64,000 nt of DNA from Anthostomella pinea (Eukaryota > Ascomycota > Sordariomycetes > Xylariales > Xylariaceae). Numbering within the stretch: position 1 is the first letter of the stretch; each line of letters begins with the position of its first letter. Below, one piece after another: positions 1-12,106 of the stretch. A program made the position numbers and the translations under genes. The notes under the pieces were generated by a model. That model saw nothing but the letters and a program-made list of their open reading frames with translations, did no database searches and was not told where the DNA came from. The stretch spans positions 1,240,001 through 1,304,000 of the forward strand of contig CAUWAG010000010.1 in assembly GCA_963556695.1 (NCBI GenBank), given 5' to 3'.

Positions 1-345
1 ACCTGGACTACCGTGCGCATTTTGGCCGAGACGTTATCCAAGCTTCTCCCCGCCTTCTCGCTGCGCACACCGACCTAGAGATACTCAAGACGAACCAACT
101 CTACGCGCCCCCCGACGCGGTCGCGCTAGGTATCGCAGTGCGCGCATTTGTTCCGGTTCAATCGTGAAATCATTTAGTCGCCCGCGTGCGCATCTGGACC
201 GATATCCGCGTTTGCGCCGCCGACTTACACCAGCTTGGAGGGGTGAGCGCGAGCTTGGCTGTGATACAATCACCTGGGCCCTCCTGGCCCGAACCAAAGG
301 GGAAGCAAACGATCGCTGTTGTTTGATGATGAGTTGAGAACACCG
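1..345. other. Left-edge non-coding stretch
   Basis: No frame here has a convincing start plus coding-like composition. The stretch lies upstream of the C2H2 gene and most likely holds its promoter and 5' leader. Confidence 0.5.
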
Positions 346-357
346 ATGCGTGAGTAA
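346..357 (+). promoter_or_regulatory. Possible three-codon upstream ORF of the C2H2 gene
   Basis: ATG CGT GAG TAA ends 10 nt before the chosen start codon at 368. If the mRNA begins upstream, ribosomes would meet this short ORF first, and the close spacing would disfavour re-initiation at 368 and favour the in-frame ATG at 386. The same bases contain GTGAGT, a good 5' splice site, so an alternative is a small leader intron that removes the ORF. Confidence 0.3.
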
Positions 358-367
358 CGGCCACTAC

Positions 368-2084
368 ATGCCAGCCAGAGACAGCATGACTACGACCGCC
401 GGCGCAAGCCTCGCTCATGACCCTTCAGCTGGCGACATGTACGACCCGGATGAGGTATTCCCACAGAACAGTCCCTTGATGAAACCCTACCGCCCCAAGC
501 TCGAACCTTCGCCCTCCCCGCCGGCTGTGACTCTTCCTCAAGTCAGTCTTTCTCTCAGTCCTGGTCGAAAGTCTTCTAACGGTCGACGCAAGATCCAGCC
601 CAGCCGAGGCGATGCCGTTCTGATCTATCACCTCGATGGTGGAAAGCACCCAGAGATCGCCACCGAAGCTGGGTTCCGACCTCTAACCCACGCCCACTCC
701 GAAGACGGCGAAGACCAGTGCGGCAGTGACACGGAAGATACCTTCGATGACTCGGGGGATGAGGAGGAGGATATCAGAAGCAATGAAATGTCGCCCGTTC
801 CTGCGCCAGCGCCACGCCCTGCCAAAACTGTCGCCAAGTTATCCGGGCCGGGTCTGATAGACTTGCGATTCTTGGCGGCGAGCGCGACGAATGCGCTCGC
901 CGCCGCCGCCAACAGTGTTGTCTCGGAGCCGACAGACGCAGAAGAACCCCGGAGGCTGAGCGTTGACGCGCGGGTTGCGAGAAGAGCAGGGCCGCTGGAG
1001 AGTTTGGTGGTGAATGGGACAAGAGAAGAAGATGTCACGATGAAGGATACAATGAGACCTGTGCTAGCTGCGCCCATATCACCTTATCCGTCACAGGGTT
1101 CACAAGAGCTGTATTCTCCTCGACAACATCCTCTGGGGCAGGTCCTGATGCATCCAAACGATGTCAGGTCGCCAACTAGCCTAACGCCGGGCGGTCATGG
1201 GGACTTACCACCAATTCAAGTCGCCTCTCCCCAGTCTGATACGGCCAGCCATGACACTCTCCCTCCCATAAGATCGCACTTGTTCGAACAACTCAGCGGT
1301 CCAGCGAAGGATATAGCCATGCGCAATGGAACTCAGTTCCCCCATTCACCACCAGCTGGCCCGCCACGCATGGGGGGGTTGCCTATAGGTCATTCATCAC
1401 CACCGATATCGCCAAACGAGGTTTATCGACATAGCATGCCCTCTCCAGCTCAAACCATTCCCGGCATCATGAGTCCATACTACTATTCCAGCGCTAGCAG
1501 CACAAGCCATCACCGCTCTGGGCCAGATTATAGTAGCAGCAATACCGAGACGCCAAATACCGAAGTGTTAACCCCAGCTACTTCGATCACGGACAGGATG
1601 AGTATCGACAACATGACGAATCCACAGGTTGGCCAGTTTATCTGCACGTTCCACGGGTGTAATGCGCAACCCTTCCAAACACAGTACCTACTAAACTCAC
1701 ACGCAAACGTACATTCCTCTGCGCGACCGCATTACTGTTCTGTGAGAGGATGCCCGCGGAGCGAGGGCGGCAAAGGCTTCAAGCGCAAGAACGAGATGAT
1801 TCGACATGGCCTCGTCCACGATTCACCAGGTTACGTGTGCCCGTTCTGTCCAGATCGAGAGCACAAATATCCGAGGCCGGATAATCTGCAACGGTACGTA
1901 CGACATTGGTTCTTGGGACTACTAAATGTCCGCCGGACATAGTTCGTTGCGTATTGACTGAAAGGCTAGACACGTTCGAGTACACCACGTCGACAAGGAC
2001 AAAGATGACCCTGCATTGCGAGACGTACTTTCTCAACGTCCCGATGGGCCTAATAGAGGGCGGAGACGTCGCGGTGGGCCATAA
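368..2084 (+). CDS. C2H2 zinc-finger protein, putative transcription factor
   Basis: Two exons, 368-1893 and 1970-2084, give 546 residues. The open frame extends upstream to a GTG at 350, but the first in-frame ATG is 368. The first ~420 residues are low-complexity, rich in Ser, Pro and acidic stretches, as in fungal regulators. About residues 424-520 carry three zinc fingers: C-x4-C with an H-x3-H end (CTFHGC), a second C-x4-C finger with a longer loop (CSVRGC), and a C-x2-C finger (CPFC). The last finger is cut by the intron. Joining exon 2 restores its H-x3-H end and adds a basic Arg-rich tail, which supports the splice. Nuclear DNA binding is inferred from the fingers; the target genes are unknown. 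The start is less certain because of the upstream ORF. Confidence 0.85.
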
Positions 2085-3373
2085 CATATCGCAACGTAGA
2101 AAACCTCCACTAAACAACACCCAGATAACCTACTATTACCGACGTAACCGTGGCCAACCTGGGATTCGGTGTACATAAGCAGCAGACGATATCTCTCCCC
2201 GACGGCGGTGGCGGCGGCAGGTAATTTCATTGCCAGGTGGTTGTGGGTGGCAACGGGTCACGGGTCATACATACCTCAAGGGGAAGGAGTTCGGTGTTCT
2301 TGGGCGCAAGCGATTATACCACGCCTTCAGGGGGCACGTCATTGGGGGCGGATGTTCCCTTTGTCGCATTTTTCTTGCATCCATTCGCTACCTTTTCGGG
2401 TCGAGGGCACGCTGAAGAGGGGCCTGGATTACTGAAGTTGATTTTGCAGTGTTGTTGGGGCTCACTCGTCTACCGGGACGATCGACTGGCGTTTCTCCTT
2501 CACGAAACACGAGACCATGAACGAGGAGAAGAAGAGAACGAGTCCAAAGAAAAGCTCGCTGGTCTGGGTCGCACTCTTCAACACACAACCTTCACTTCCC
2601 TTCTTCCTACTCTTCTCTTCTTGTAAATATCTTACTTACCAGGTGAGTCTGTGCCACGTAACCCGCGAAGCTCGGAGGTGGCGGGAGCAGGGAGGGGCTG
2701 ACGATATGTGGACGGGTGAATGAACAGGAAGAGAGGAACTTCTTATCTTCTGCGTTGCCTTGTGATACCGAGGCAGAAGGGAATCGTGCCCCAGGAAAGA
2801 GACTGAGATGGAGGGAGGAAGGGAAGAAGAGAAGAAGAGCGAGCGGGAGTGGGATGATAGCACCTCCCGCGCCAGAAGAGATATGAAAGAAAGAGGTGTC
2901 TATCCGCCGAGAAGCTGAAGACTACCCATGGAGAAATGAGATATACCCCATTTAATCTTTTGTTGAACTACCTTACCTACCTACACTAGTTGATCCCATC
3001 GTGGCACTGTGATACTCGTGTTCATTTCCTTATACTCACGCTTGTGGTTGCTTGAGATGTGGTCGGTCTCGTTGCATGCTCTATGTCTGTTTGTCTGTAT
3101 TGACAGTGACGGTTATACTGATTCATCTGCCACGCATGAATAGGTGTCGTGGTATCCATTCCAAGATTACGGATCTTGAAGACCGCTATATATACTTAGG
3201 TAATCAACCAGACTCCTCGGTTCATGCTCGCTCACCTTCCCTCATCTCATGTTCACCCCTCATCTCATGTTCACCCCTCATTCCATGTTCACTCCTATTT
3301 TCGTCCTATGCTCATCTCCCACAATCCTTCCATCGACATCCCTTCTCCCGTCCTATTCATCCTCCTGTCCTAC
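2085..3373. other. Intergenic region, C2H2 gene to palB
   Basis: This is the 3' flank of the C2H2 gene and the 3' flank of palB, which reads toward it. Open frames are short and overlapping, with no recognisable product. It contains purine-rich tracts near 2800-2850 and an 18-bp tandem repeat at 3241-3294. Confidence 0.6.
3241..3294. repeat. 18-bp tandem repeat, three units
   Basis: Two identical 18-bp units (3241-3258, 3259-3276) are followed by a third with three differences (3277-3294). The unit begins CTCATCTCATG. It is a small minisatellite in non-coding DNA just past the end of palB. Confidence 0.85.
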
Positions 3374-6121
3374 TCATCCATCTACAACCTCCCACCCCCC
3401 AACAACCGCCCGCCCATCACTAAACACCTCGACTTGCAGCCCGTCCCCGTTTCCCTCCCCTACCCCCTCCGCCGAAGCCGCAGACCCACCCGCAGTCGCC
3501 GGCCCGACGCCCATCTGCTCGACCACGAGCCAGAGGCCGCCGCCGCACCGCCGGGGATCGATATCGAACTCGGGCGTGCGCAACCCGAGGCCGACCTCGC
3601 TGAACTCGCCATTACCACCAGGGCCGGTCGCGGCGAGGACCTCGCGGTGCGGGCCGCGGCCGCTCTCGAGCGTCATGCGTATTGTCGGGTGGGAGCGTGG
3701 GATCCCGCTACCGCTACCGATGTTGCTGTTTCTGTTGTGTGAGGAGAAATTGGGGTGGTGACTGATGCTCCGCGTGAGCACGACACTAGCGCGCGTGAGT
3801 CGATCCACGGACACAGAGGCGCGCTTCTTGTTAGACTCGCCTGAACGAAACGCGAGCGGGGGTAACTGGGCGCGCAGACGGCCGCCGGCGTCGGGCGGGA
3901 CGGGCGCGACGGTGCAGGGCACGTCGGAGCCGACGCGGAGGGTGAAGTCGGCCAGGTGGCCCGGCTCGAAGGTCGAGCAGACGACGGTGTAGACGCCGGC
4001 GTCGACGGGGGCCGAGGCGAGGGTTTCGAGGGCGCAGCAGCCGCGCCGGTAGTCGCCCGACGTGGCGACTAGGTCGCGCACCGTGACGGCGGTGACGCGG
4101 CGGCCGCGCGCCCAGACTAGGTCCGTGTGCACGGGCAGGTCGTCCCGGGACGTCGAGAGCAGGATCGAGAGGAAGCTTGGTTGGGGGAGTGTGATGCTGA
4201 ACTGCGGGTTGGTGAGGTAGGTCGGGGAGGCGGAGTTGCCGCCGCAGGTGCGGCGCGTCCAGCTGCTCTTGAGCTCCGTGTAGTGCTTTAGGCTGTGTTG
4301 CGCGGGCACGACGGTCAGGGTGCTGCGGGAGAAGAAGGATAGCGTGAAGGAGTAGCTCGGCAAGGGGAGGTCCTGCGAGGCTACGACGATGGTGTATCGC
4401 ACGCCTTTCTTGGCCTCGAAGGGCGCGAGCGTCTCGGGCGAGTCGACGAAGGGACCGCGGTAGATCGACTTGTCGCTTAGCTGGACGCGCTCCCCGTTGT
4501 TGGTGAAGATGTACAGACTCATGAAGCCCATCATGTTGGACACGGCGGCGAGGGTGGTGGTGCGCTTTCGTGCGATCTCGAGCTCCGCGTCTTGGAAGTG
4601 GCGGCTTAGCAAGATCCAAGTCTGGCCGTCTGCTTGGGCTGTCATGGAGTACTGTGGGTTGTGTGCGAATGAGCCAGCCATGTTTGCTTCGGGTAGTTGC
4701 CATGTGAAGTGGTGATCCTGGCGCTGCGTGAATAGACTTGGGTTCCAGTTGAGATACAGCGATTCGAAGTTTTGTGTCACATCGTCGAAGCTGATCCAGA
4801 ATGAGCCTGGCTTCACTTTGACCGGGTGGTCATTGGCTTCACCAGGTGCCTTTGCGGATGAGGACCCAATACCCTTCCATACGAGTCCATCGCACCATGG
4901 ATTCTTCACGAGAAGTCGTCTGTCCTCGGGTGTCTCGGACATGTCGAGCACGGCATAGTCGTGCTCCCCGGCTAAGCCCATAGTTTCTTCCTCGTCTGGC
5001 GACAGGTGGCCAGTGCCAAGCGTGACGACAACGTCGCCATAGTCATAAGCCTTCTTTACCCTCTTCCAAGTCGCGTTCCAATCCAAGTCGTCGCTTTGCA
5101 AGAATAGCTGCTGCGGTATCCAGCCCGTCAATACGCAAAGATCAGTGCCGGAGTTGCTACCGGGGAAATCGTAGCCGCCTCGTACTTTGAGGTACGCCTT
5201 CTCCATCAGCGCAGGCCAGATGAGCTTCGGATTCTGGCGGTCGACAACGTAGAGGGTACGGTCGTTCGAAGACGACGGGAGGCAATCATCGATGACTACT
5301 CTGCGGAAACAGCCATTGAAGAACATCCGGAATACGTATTTCCCGCTCGCAGAGATTCTTGGTTGGCCGTTCTCAGACTCTACCGGGAACATCAGCGCCG
5401 GGAGGATGGATGTCGGCCCCGGACGCAGCTGCTTGATACTTGCGCAGAGACTGGCGACTACAGAGCAGTCCGTCGTTATGTCTTGAACTAGATCGTAGTC
5501 GTGGCCTGCTTTCATCCAGCAACTCTCATTCGGGTTCTCGTTAGATCCCACTCCGTCTCCGAACAACTCCAGCGGACGTTTCCATCCTGCGAATACTGCC
5601 TCCTGTCTTGCAGATAAGGAGAAGGAGGAGGGATCGCTTTCGCACGTCAGCAAGTTCTACCTACACACTGACTTGGCTTCTGTACACATACCGAAACGGG
5701 CCGCCAGTAAAGTCCGCAGGATCAGGATCCGATTCCCACGGGGGAAACGTGTTTCCATGCAGACGTGCGTTGCGATATAGGAGGCTCTTCTCACTTGTAG
5801 GAATCTGGCGCACATGACGCGGCAGCTGGAGTCTCCTTTCGACATGGCTGACGCTGTCTGTGGCCTGGGCGGCTCTCTTCAACCCCTCGGCTCGCAGTAT
5901 TAGGTCTTGACATTTCTTGTTCAGACGTTTCCTGTCTGCGACCTGGGGCGCTTCCTTGGCGGCTTTCATGTACAGCTCTGCGGCTGCTACTGCGTGGTCA
6001 AGAGCCTCTTTCCCGGAGGTCTTGGAGACTAGCGCCTCGCGTTCCTGGCTACTGTCAGAATGTTGTATGACTTGGTGCCTAGTAAAGCGGCTTCAATGCT
6101 TACCCTGGCTTTTGCTTCCAT
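3374..6121 (-). CDS. palB: Calpain-like cysteine protease PalB/Rim13
   Basis: This is the calpain-like protease of the Pal/Rim ambient-pH pathway, which in fungi cleaves and activates the PacC/Rim101 factor at ESCRT-associated endosomal sites. Three exons are proposed (6121-6104, 6044-5692, 5606-3374), giving 866 residues. Residues 1-~80 look like an MIT domain (MEAKAR, then ALDHAVAAAELYMKAAKEA), the usual ESCRT-III-binding start of this family. The protease core has the catalytic triad: Cys171 in TTDCSVV, His339 in GEHDYAV and Asn359 in NPWCDG. PalB-type C2-like domains follow. The second intron (5691-5607) has GTATGT, a CTGAC branch site, a pyrimidine tract and CAAG. The first intron joins a tiny 18-nt exon that matches the expected family N-terminus. 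The last ~40 residues are Gly-rich and less certain. Confidence 0.9.
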
Positions 6122-7032
6122 GGTGGAACATGTGCTGTTCACTGCTGCACCTCTGTTGGACCGCGCCAAAAACGAACTGTCGATTGGCCTTCATGGAGAG
6201 AAGGCAGGAGACTGCTCAGGTGATTTAATTGGGGAGGCCAATGTTAGCAAACCTCGAGTCCCAAAGCAGCCGGCTTGAACCCCAAATGGTCAGGTCGTTG
6301 GGGCATTGGGAACGATGAATGGAACGGCGAATCTGAGGCTCACGCCCGATGCGACTACCACCAACGAAAGAGGGGCTCCTGCTGATTCAACAGCAGTGGC
6401 TGTATGATCGGTCATGGACATATGGGACTTGCATACAAAATGAACTGATACATTTATCATAGAGGCATGCACTTCAAGCCAAAGCTGACTGAAACTCGAC
6501 AAGTCAGTCAAATGATTGCTGCACTATGGTGGTCCAAGTTCAATCCAGTTGGTTGATACACGCCGTTGCACAGACCACCTACGCCGTTTGATAAGGGTGC
6601 CATTCCGCGCTAAAAACGGCCAAGGGGAAGCTTGGAAGATGCCGAAAGATGGGGGAGCCCAGAAAACGGCCGAGGTCCAAAAGCATCTCGGGCCATCGCA
6701 ATGATTTCACAAGCGGAAGCAAGGCTCTTTGGTGCCATGCCCTGCTGTCTGTCGCCTTATCCATGACGGTATATCGTAGTTTGCTACTGGTTCTTGGTTA
6801 TATACAGATAACACACTTCACCTTTTCTTCCAATTCCCTTCTCCCAGGATGCGGTAGTAGCAGCTGCTGTGGTTAACATAACGGCTTTATCCGCCGAGTC
6901 AGTCGGCAACCAGTGTGCCCACCTTCCGTCATCGCGGGCTCTTGGTGGTTCTGCATATATACAAAGCGCATCACCCAGCGCAGAGGACTTTGCTCTCAGT
7001 CTTCGTCCTCCCGATAAACCCTCGTCTTCGTT
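6122..7032. other. Divergent intergenic region, palB and the peroxisomal carrier
   Basis: The two genes diverge from this ~0.9 kb, so it should hold both promoters. No coding frame with a recognisable product was seen. A TATA-like stretch lies near 6800 (TTATATAC). Confidence 0.6.
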
Positions 7033-8223
7033 ATGGCCGCACTATCGAAGCCTGCCCCGCTCCCACCTTGGGGTTATGCTGTAGCTGGTTCGACCGGCGC
7101 TGTCCTGGCCAATGTCCTGGTATATCCCTTGGACATGTGAGTGCTTCTCTCTTGCCCAGCCGCAACCTGCAGAATTGCCGCTGACAGCTATGCCTTCGAC
7201 AGAGTAAAGACCCGCCTGCAAGTCCAGGTGACGCGGAAGCCCGGAGACACCTACGTCGAATCGGACCCGCACTATACATCGACATGGGATGCCATCACCA
7301 AGATCGTGGCCGAGGACGGTATCATGGGGCTGTACGCGGGAATGAACGGGGCTATGCTTGGAGTCGCTTCGACGAACTTCGCCTACTTCTACTGGTACTC
7401 CACCGTACGCGAGCTATACTTTAAATCACAAAAGTTCCCTGCTCCCCCATCTACGGCCGTGGAACTCGTTCTGGGTGCTGTCGCAGGTGCCGTCGCTCAG
7501 CTCTTTACTATCCCGGTCGCAGTAGTCACGACAAGGCAACAGACACAAAGCAAAGCAGACCGAAAAGGTCTGCTGGATACGGCTCGAGAGGTCATCAACA
7601 GTGAAGATGGTGCTTCTGGTCTATGGAGAGGGTTGAAGGCGAGCCTGGTCTTGGTTGTGAACCCTGCTATTACATACGGCGCATATGAGCGATTGAAGAA
7701 CGTCATATTTCCCGGAAAGGCGCGTTTGACTGCAGGAGAAGCTTTTCGTAAGTTCATCATGTCTTGGAGAGAGGCAATAGACTAATGTTGATGTCAGTGC
7801 TGGGCGCTTTGTCGAAGTCGTTGGCTACCATCGTGACGCAGCCCCTGATCGTTGCCAAGGTCGGGTTACAATCGAAACCACCCCCGCAACGTCAAGGCAA
7901 ACCTTTCAAGGGCTTCATCGAGGTGATGCAGTTCATCATCAAGCATGAAGGTCCGTTAGGTCTGTTCAAGGGTATCGGTCCCCAGATCTTGAAGGGGCTC
8001 TTGGTACAAGGAATTCTCATGATGACGAAAGAGCGGTAAGTACCTCCCACTTCGATAACCTGCTCTCTCAACTAACTTTTCTTTACTTAGTATGGAACTC
8101 GTGTTTATCCTTCTGTTCAGATATTTCCGCAAGGTTCGGTCTGAACAACTAGCTAAAGCAGCGGAGCTGGCATCAGCAGCAGCCTCTAAGGCTAAACTTG
8201 CCATACCTATCACCACTAGGTGA
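7033..8223 (+). CDS. ant1: Peroxisomal adenine nucleotide transporter (mitochondrial carrier family)
   Basis: Four exons (7033-7136, 7203-7747, 7798-8035, 8091-8223) give 339 residues. The protein has the three-repeat carrier fold. The first signature, PLDIVKTRLQ at residues 32-41, is rebuilt exactly across intron 1. Later repeats carry PVAVVTTRQQ and QPLIVAKVGLQ. Overall resemblance is to the Ant1/Pmp47/SLC25A17 branch, which exchanges cytosolic ATP for peroxisomal AMP (with CoA or NAD in some members) to support fatty-acid activation and beta-oxidation. Membership in the carrier family is clear. Assignment to the peroxisomal branch rests on recalled similarity and could be wrong within the superfamily. 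The C-terminus is Ala/Lys-rich. Confidence 0.9.
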
Positions 8224-8705
8224 GGCCCTCCAGGCTTTTAGTTGATGTGAAGATCTGGGGAGACAGCCTTCAAGGGAGATTCCCTCCAGGGAGACGCATC
8301 GTGAGCGGTTATGGGTTGGGATTATCGGCAGTGCTTGGGAATTTATCTGTACATTTTAGTCGTCAGGCTGGGACATGGCGCCGTCGATAGTTGAGCATAA
8401 TGAAATCTTCGTAAAAGTTCCATAATGGCTGCCATAGGTTGCCTTGAACAATGATGGTGATGATTTGTCTGGTCTCAAATCAATTGACTTTGCCCAGGCG
8501 GCTCGTGGCAGCTGCTATCAACTGCTCCACCTCTGTGGCCAGCCCCACCAGAACCTTGTGGCTAAGCACCTCGCTTAGCCCTCACGCCCACAATTGGCAA
8601 TACTCAAGCAATCCACGGAAAACGTACTTCGGCATTTTTCACGAACAACACCCATCTTCGAGACATCCCGCATTTCCCAAGCACAACAGCACAAGATCTG
8701 TCGCA
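8224..8705. other. Intergenic region upstream of rpl29
   Basis: It holds the 3' flank of the carrier gene and the promoter of rpl29. No coding frame is supported. Confidence 0.6.
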
Positions 8706-9169
8706 ATGGCGAGTACGTATCCCGCTTAATGCGCTTCGTCTCTGCAGCGTTTTCGCTTACATTCGTGTTCAGAATCCAAGAACTCGTCTCAGCACAACCA
8801 GTCGAAGAAGGCTCACCGTAACGGGTATGTCATTGTCAAACCGAGAGGTGCTCCGCGAGCATGGCATCCCGGTCGCTACACACGAACCCGACAGTCGAAG
8901 GCGTAGATGGGAATAGATTGGGACTGACGGAACTACGATTCACAGTATCAAGAAGCCTAAGACCAACCGATACCCGTCGCTGAAGGGAACCGACCCCAAG
9001 TTCCGACGCAACCACAGATATGCTCTCCACGGCACACAGCGAGCCCTGGTATGTCACCTACACCAACAGAACGAGGCCTCGGAGGTTTCGTGCGCCCAAG
9101 ACCGCGAGGGAGACGCGCTAACCCGCCATACAGAAAGAGAAGAAGGAAGGCAAGCGGGAGACGGTCTGA
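8706..9169 (+). CDS. rpl29: 60S ribosomal protein L29 (eL29)
   Basis: This small gene has four exons: 8706-8712, 8773-8824, 8946-9048 and 9134-9169. Together they encode 65 residues. The N-terminus MAKSKNSSQHNQSKKAHRNG and the later KKPKTNRYPSLKGTDPKFRRN are the diagnostic sequence of eL29, a very basic protein of the large ribosomal subunit. Exon 1 is only 7 nt, and each junction has a GT donor and CAG acceptor. Three introns in such a short ORF, with one directly after the start codon, is common for fungal ribosomal protein genes. No single frame is long enough to show the gene without splicing. Confidence 0.95.
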
Positions 9170-12106
9170 TGGACTTGTTGAGGATGGGGTTACAACGACA
9201 TTGCGGACGAGCATCTGGGCACTTTCGGAAAGTGTGGACACAGTCATGGAGTCACGGTCATGCATTTTGCCGCCTGGGTCCAGGCTAGCTTCTATGGAGA
9301 AGATGAACGAGTAGTCGAGACGAACTACGACCGCCAACCAACCCGACCGACTTCTCGCATCGTGCTCTTGTGTGAGATGAGGATTCCCCAGCAGGCCCAA
9401 GGCCAAGTGCTGGGTCGTTCGGTCCAACCTCCCGGATTTCCCTCATCGCCCATCCCCCATCCCCCAATCCCCCAACTATTCTATGAAAACAGAACGGCAT
9501 ATGTGTGTACAGCTCTGGGCCCTTTCCATGCCTTTTTTGCTGAAGGATTATCTTCTCGTGCCGAGAGTATCTTGCCCAACTATTTACCAAACACCCGAGC
9601 CTCGAATTACCTCCAAGGCAAGGGTGCATGGAGCTTGGGATACATACCAAGTGATTGTTTCTCCTGAATTTTTTGCATTCCGCTAGGATTTCAGGCCATG
9701 GACCGACTGCCTATATCTGGCCATGTGTTCGGTTCCTCAATATGCACATCGCCCTTCTTCTCATATGGGACCGCTCCTTGCTGAGGCTCTTCTAATGGTT
9801 TGTATTATGTATCTGATGCCAGAACACAACCCTCGAGTAGGGATGCTCCTAACCATGATTGGTACTTCGACACACTTCCAGTAAAGCGGCTGACAAAACA
9901 AGTATGTGGTGTAATACACTTACACAATGGACAATTGGCTGGAACGAAATATAAAATCGCTGTTGTCCGCCAGCGGCGTGGAGGCGATGGCCAGCCTCAC
10001 CCAAGCAGCGCAATTCTAGCGAGCCAGTACTTTTTGCTTGCCACATGTCAGCGGCTGCTGCCAGGACTAGGAACACCTTAAGTGGACTGAGTGTAGCGCT
10101 CCGTCCTTACCTATATACGAGAAGCATTGTTGATGCGCATGATGTATTGGATCAAGCGTCTGCCGTGAAACACACGATGGACAAGCTCACTAGCCCCAGG
10201 GTTGCTTCTACGGCGTCGGCACGTACATCTCAGGCGTTGTCAATTAAGACCCTGGCAGCAGCCTGGCACCTGGAACACTGAATTATGCACGGGCTATTGC
10301 TAGTGAGACACGCAAGGCTGATAGCGGGAAGAAACGAATTTGTTTCGAGATACCACAAAGAGATGATCGATTGGCTTGATGTGATGAAGCGTTTCCCATC
10401 GGTCCTTGTTCCAGGGTCTGTTTCGGAAACGGCCGAGTGTGATAACGGCAGACCTCGGAAAACTGCCTAGGTTAGACAGCTGTGCTAAGGCTGTAGCTTG
10501 GGGGCGGATATACAGCAGTACATGTAGTGATACCTACCTACCTAGCTACATACAGCTCCGATGGAATAACCAAAACTGGACGACATCCAAGGTTCTTGGT
10601 CCGAGCTGAACCGTTGTTTCCAACGGCAATGGATAGGAGACGGGAGCGGGACCCACTGCAGAAGATCCAGGGGCTGGCGGGGCTAGACCCCTCCCCACAC
10701 GCCCACCTGCCAGCCAGCAAGCAGTGCGGCCCCCAAAAGGGACTGGTCACAGTTGCTTTAGGCTTCCATTGCGCTGAGCAACTGTAGCACTGATTGGTTG
10801 GGCCAGCCCTTTGTGCGCCAAACGGCAAAGGTCTATGTGGAGAGGTCAGCCCGTTCCAGTGGACAGCAAGCCTTTGTGCCTGGCCCGAGTCCCCATGAGC
10901 TTCGTGGGCTTGGTCCTTGAAGTTTCCCTTCACCTGCCAACCTCTGCGGCGTCTCTTCCTGCCTCTCTTCGCACCCTCATTTCTCAAGACCTAGACGGCA
11001 ATCGAGCTGCCACTGGTTCTGGCTTGGAGTTGAAGCAGACTGCCGTGCTTTATTCTTGGTGAGTCTCCCTGCATGTTCCTTTCCTGTGTGTATTTTCATC
11101 CTGGCGGTTCGTTCACCTGAAGGGTGAATTTATGTTATTGGGAGCGTCAATTTCCACGTACGCGCACGCCAGCTACTTCCCCGTCTTTGATGCATTCCAA
11201 CCCTATCACTTGGTGTACAAGTACATGTATATATTGCCTCCTTTGTCTAACGACACATCCAAGTCGCCAACGCTTTGAGCCCCCGGTTTCTTTGTCCTCG
11301 GTCTGGTACTCGTTCGGCTGTGGCATCACTCCTTGCGGATGCTGGTTCGAGGTGCACCCAAGCAAGACATCAAAATTCACACTGACTGTTCTCGTGTGCA
11401 GCTATCTATCTAATAATTCGTCGTTATTGATTATCGCTTTCTTCGAAGCCTGCACCCTCTCCGAAGACTCCTTTGAGGTCAGCAGGTTACTGCAGGAGTT
11501 CTCGAGACGAAACACTTGCGCCGCTCTTCCCACCCAACCGAGAGTTGACCTCAAGCCTCTCAACTGCCTTCTAACTACGTGCGCCTCCTGCGGTACTATA
11601 GACGGATTCATCAAGTGCTTCTCGAATCTACGCCTTACAGGTGAAGAGACAGACTAGAGTTCCCCTGAATCTAGTTGCGCTTCCGACCATCGCCAACGTT
11701 TATTCGACCGCATGCCTTGCAAATCCCATCGTTAGCACAAAATCATTTGGCATCCCTACCAGTCACAACACAAAAACATACTCTACCGATCAGGCTATCG
11801 TTTGGTACAAGACAATCTAGTTACATACCATTGTTCGTGTGATTTTGGAGAAATCCGAAAACGCTGCGGCACGGTCAACTTCTCACGGGCCTCTCACCCA
11901 CCAATCGTCCGCTCCGCCGCCTTACCATCGAGGGTTCTTGTGCCGTTTCATATACCTACTGCAAGCCCAACCGGTATAACAGCTTGGCTACCCAGTTGCT
12001 CACTTGCCTCCCGATCCTGAACTATCTAACCCAGGAGATATCAAGGCCACCCGACCAACAACACCATATTTCGCTTCAACTATAGTTCGGAACAGTTCCT
12101 GTCAAC
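9170..12106. other. Long non-coding stretch ahead of vts1
   Basis: About 2.9 kb has no supported gene. The longest frame (11124-11657, plus strand) starts at GTG rather than ATG and has no recognisable domain. The last ~1 kb is pyrimidine-rich and likely to be the vts1 promoter and a long, perhaps spliced, 5' leader. A gene too divergent to recognise between 9.2 and 11 kb cannot be excluded. Confidence 0.5.

Noticed and set aside
3831..4703. 290-codon Arg/His/Pro-rich frame inside palB, same strand
   Set aside because: Shadow of palB in another frame; composition reflects GC-rich codons, and palB's catalytic frame explains the region.
11124..11657. 177-codon frame upstream of vts1
   Set aside because: It starts at GTG, has no domain, and lies in the pyrimidine-rich leader region; more likely 5' UTR than a gene.
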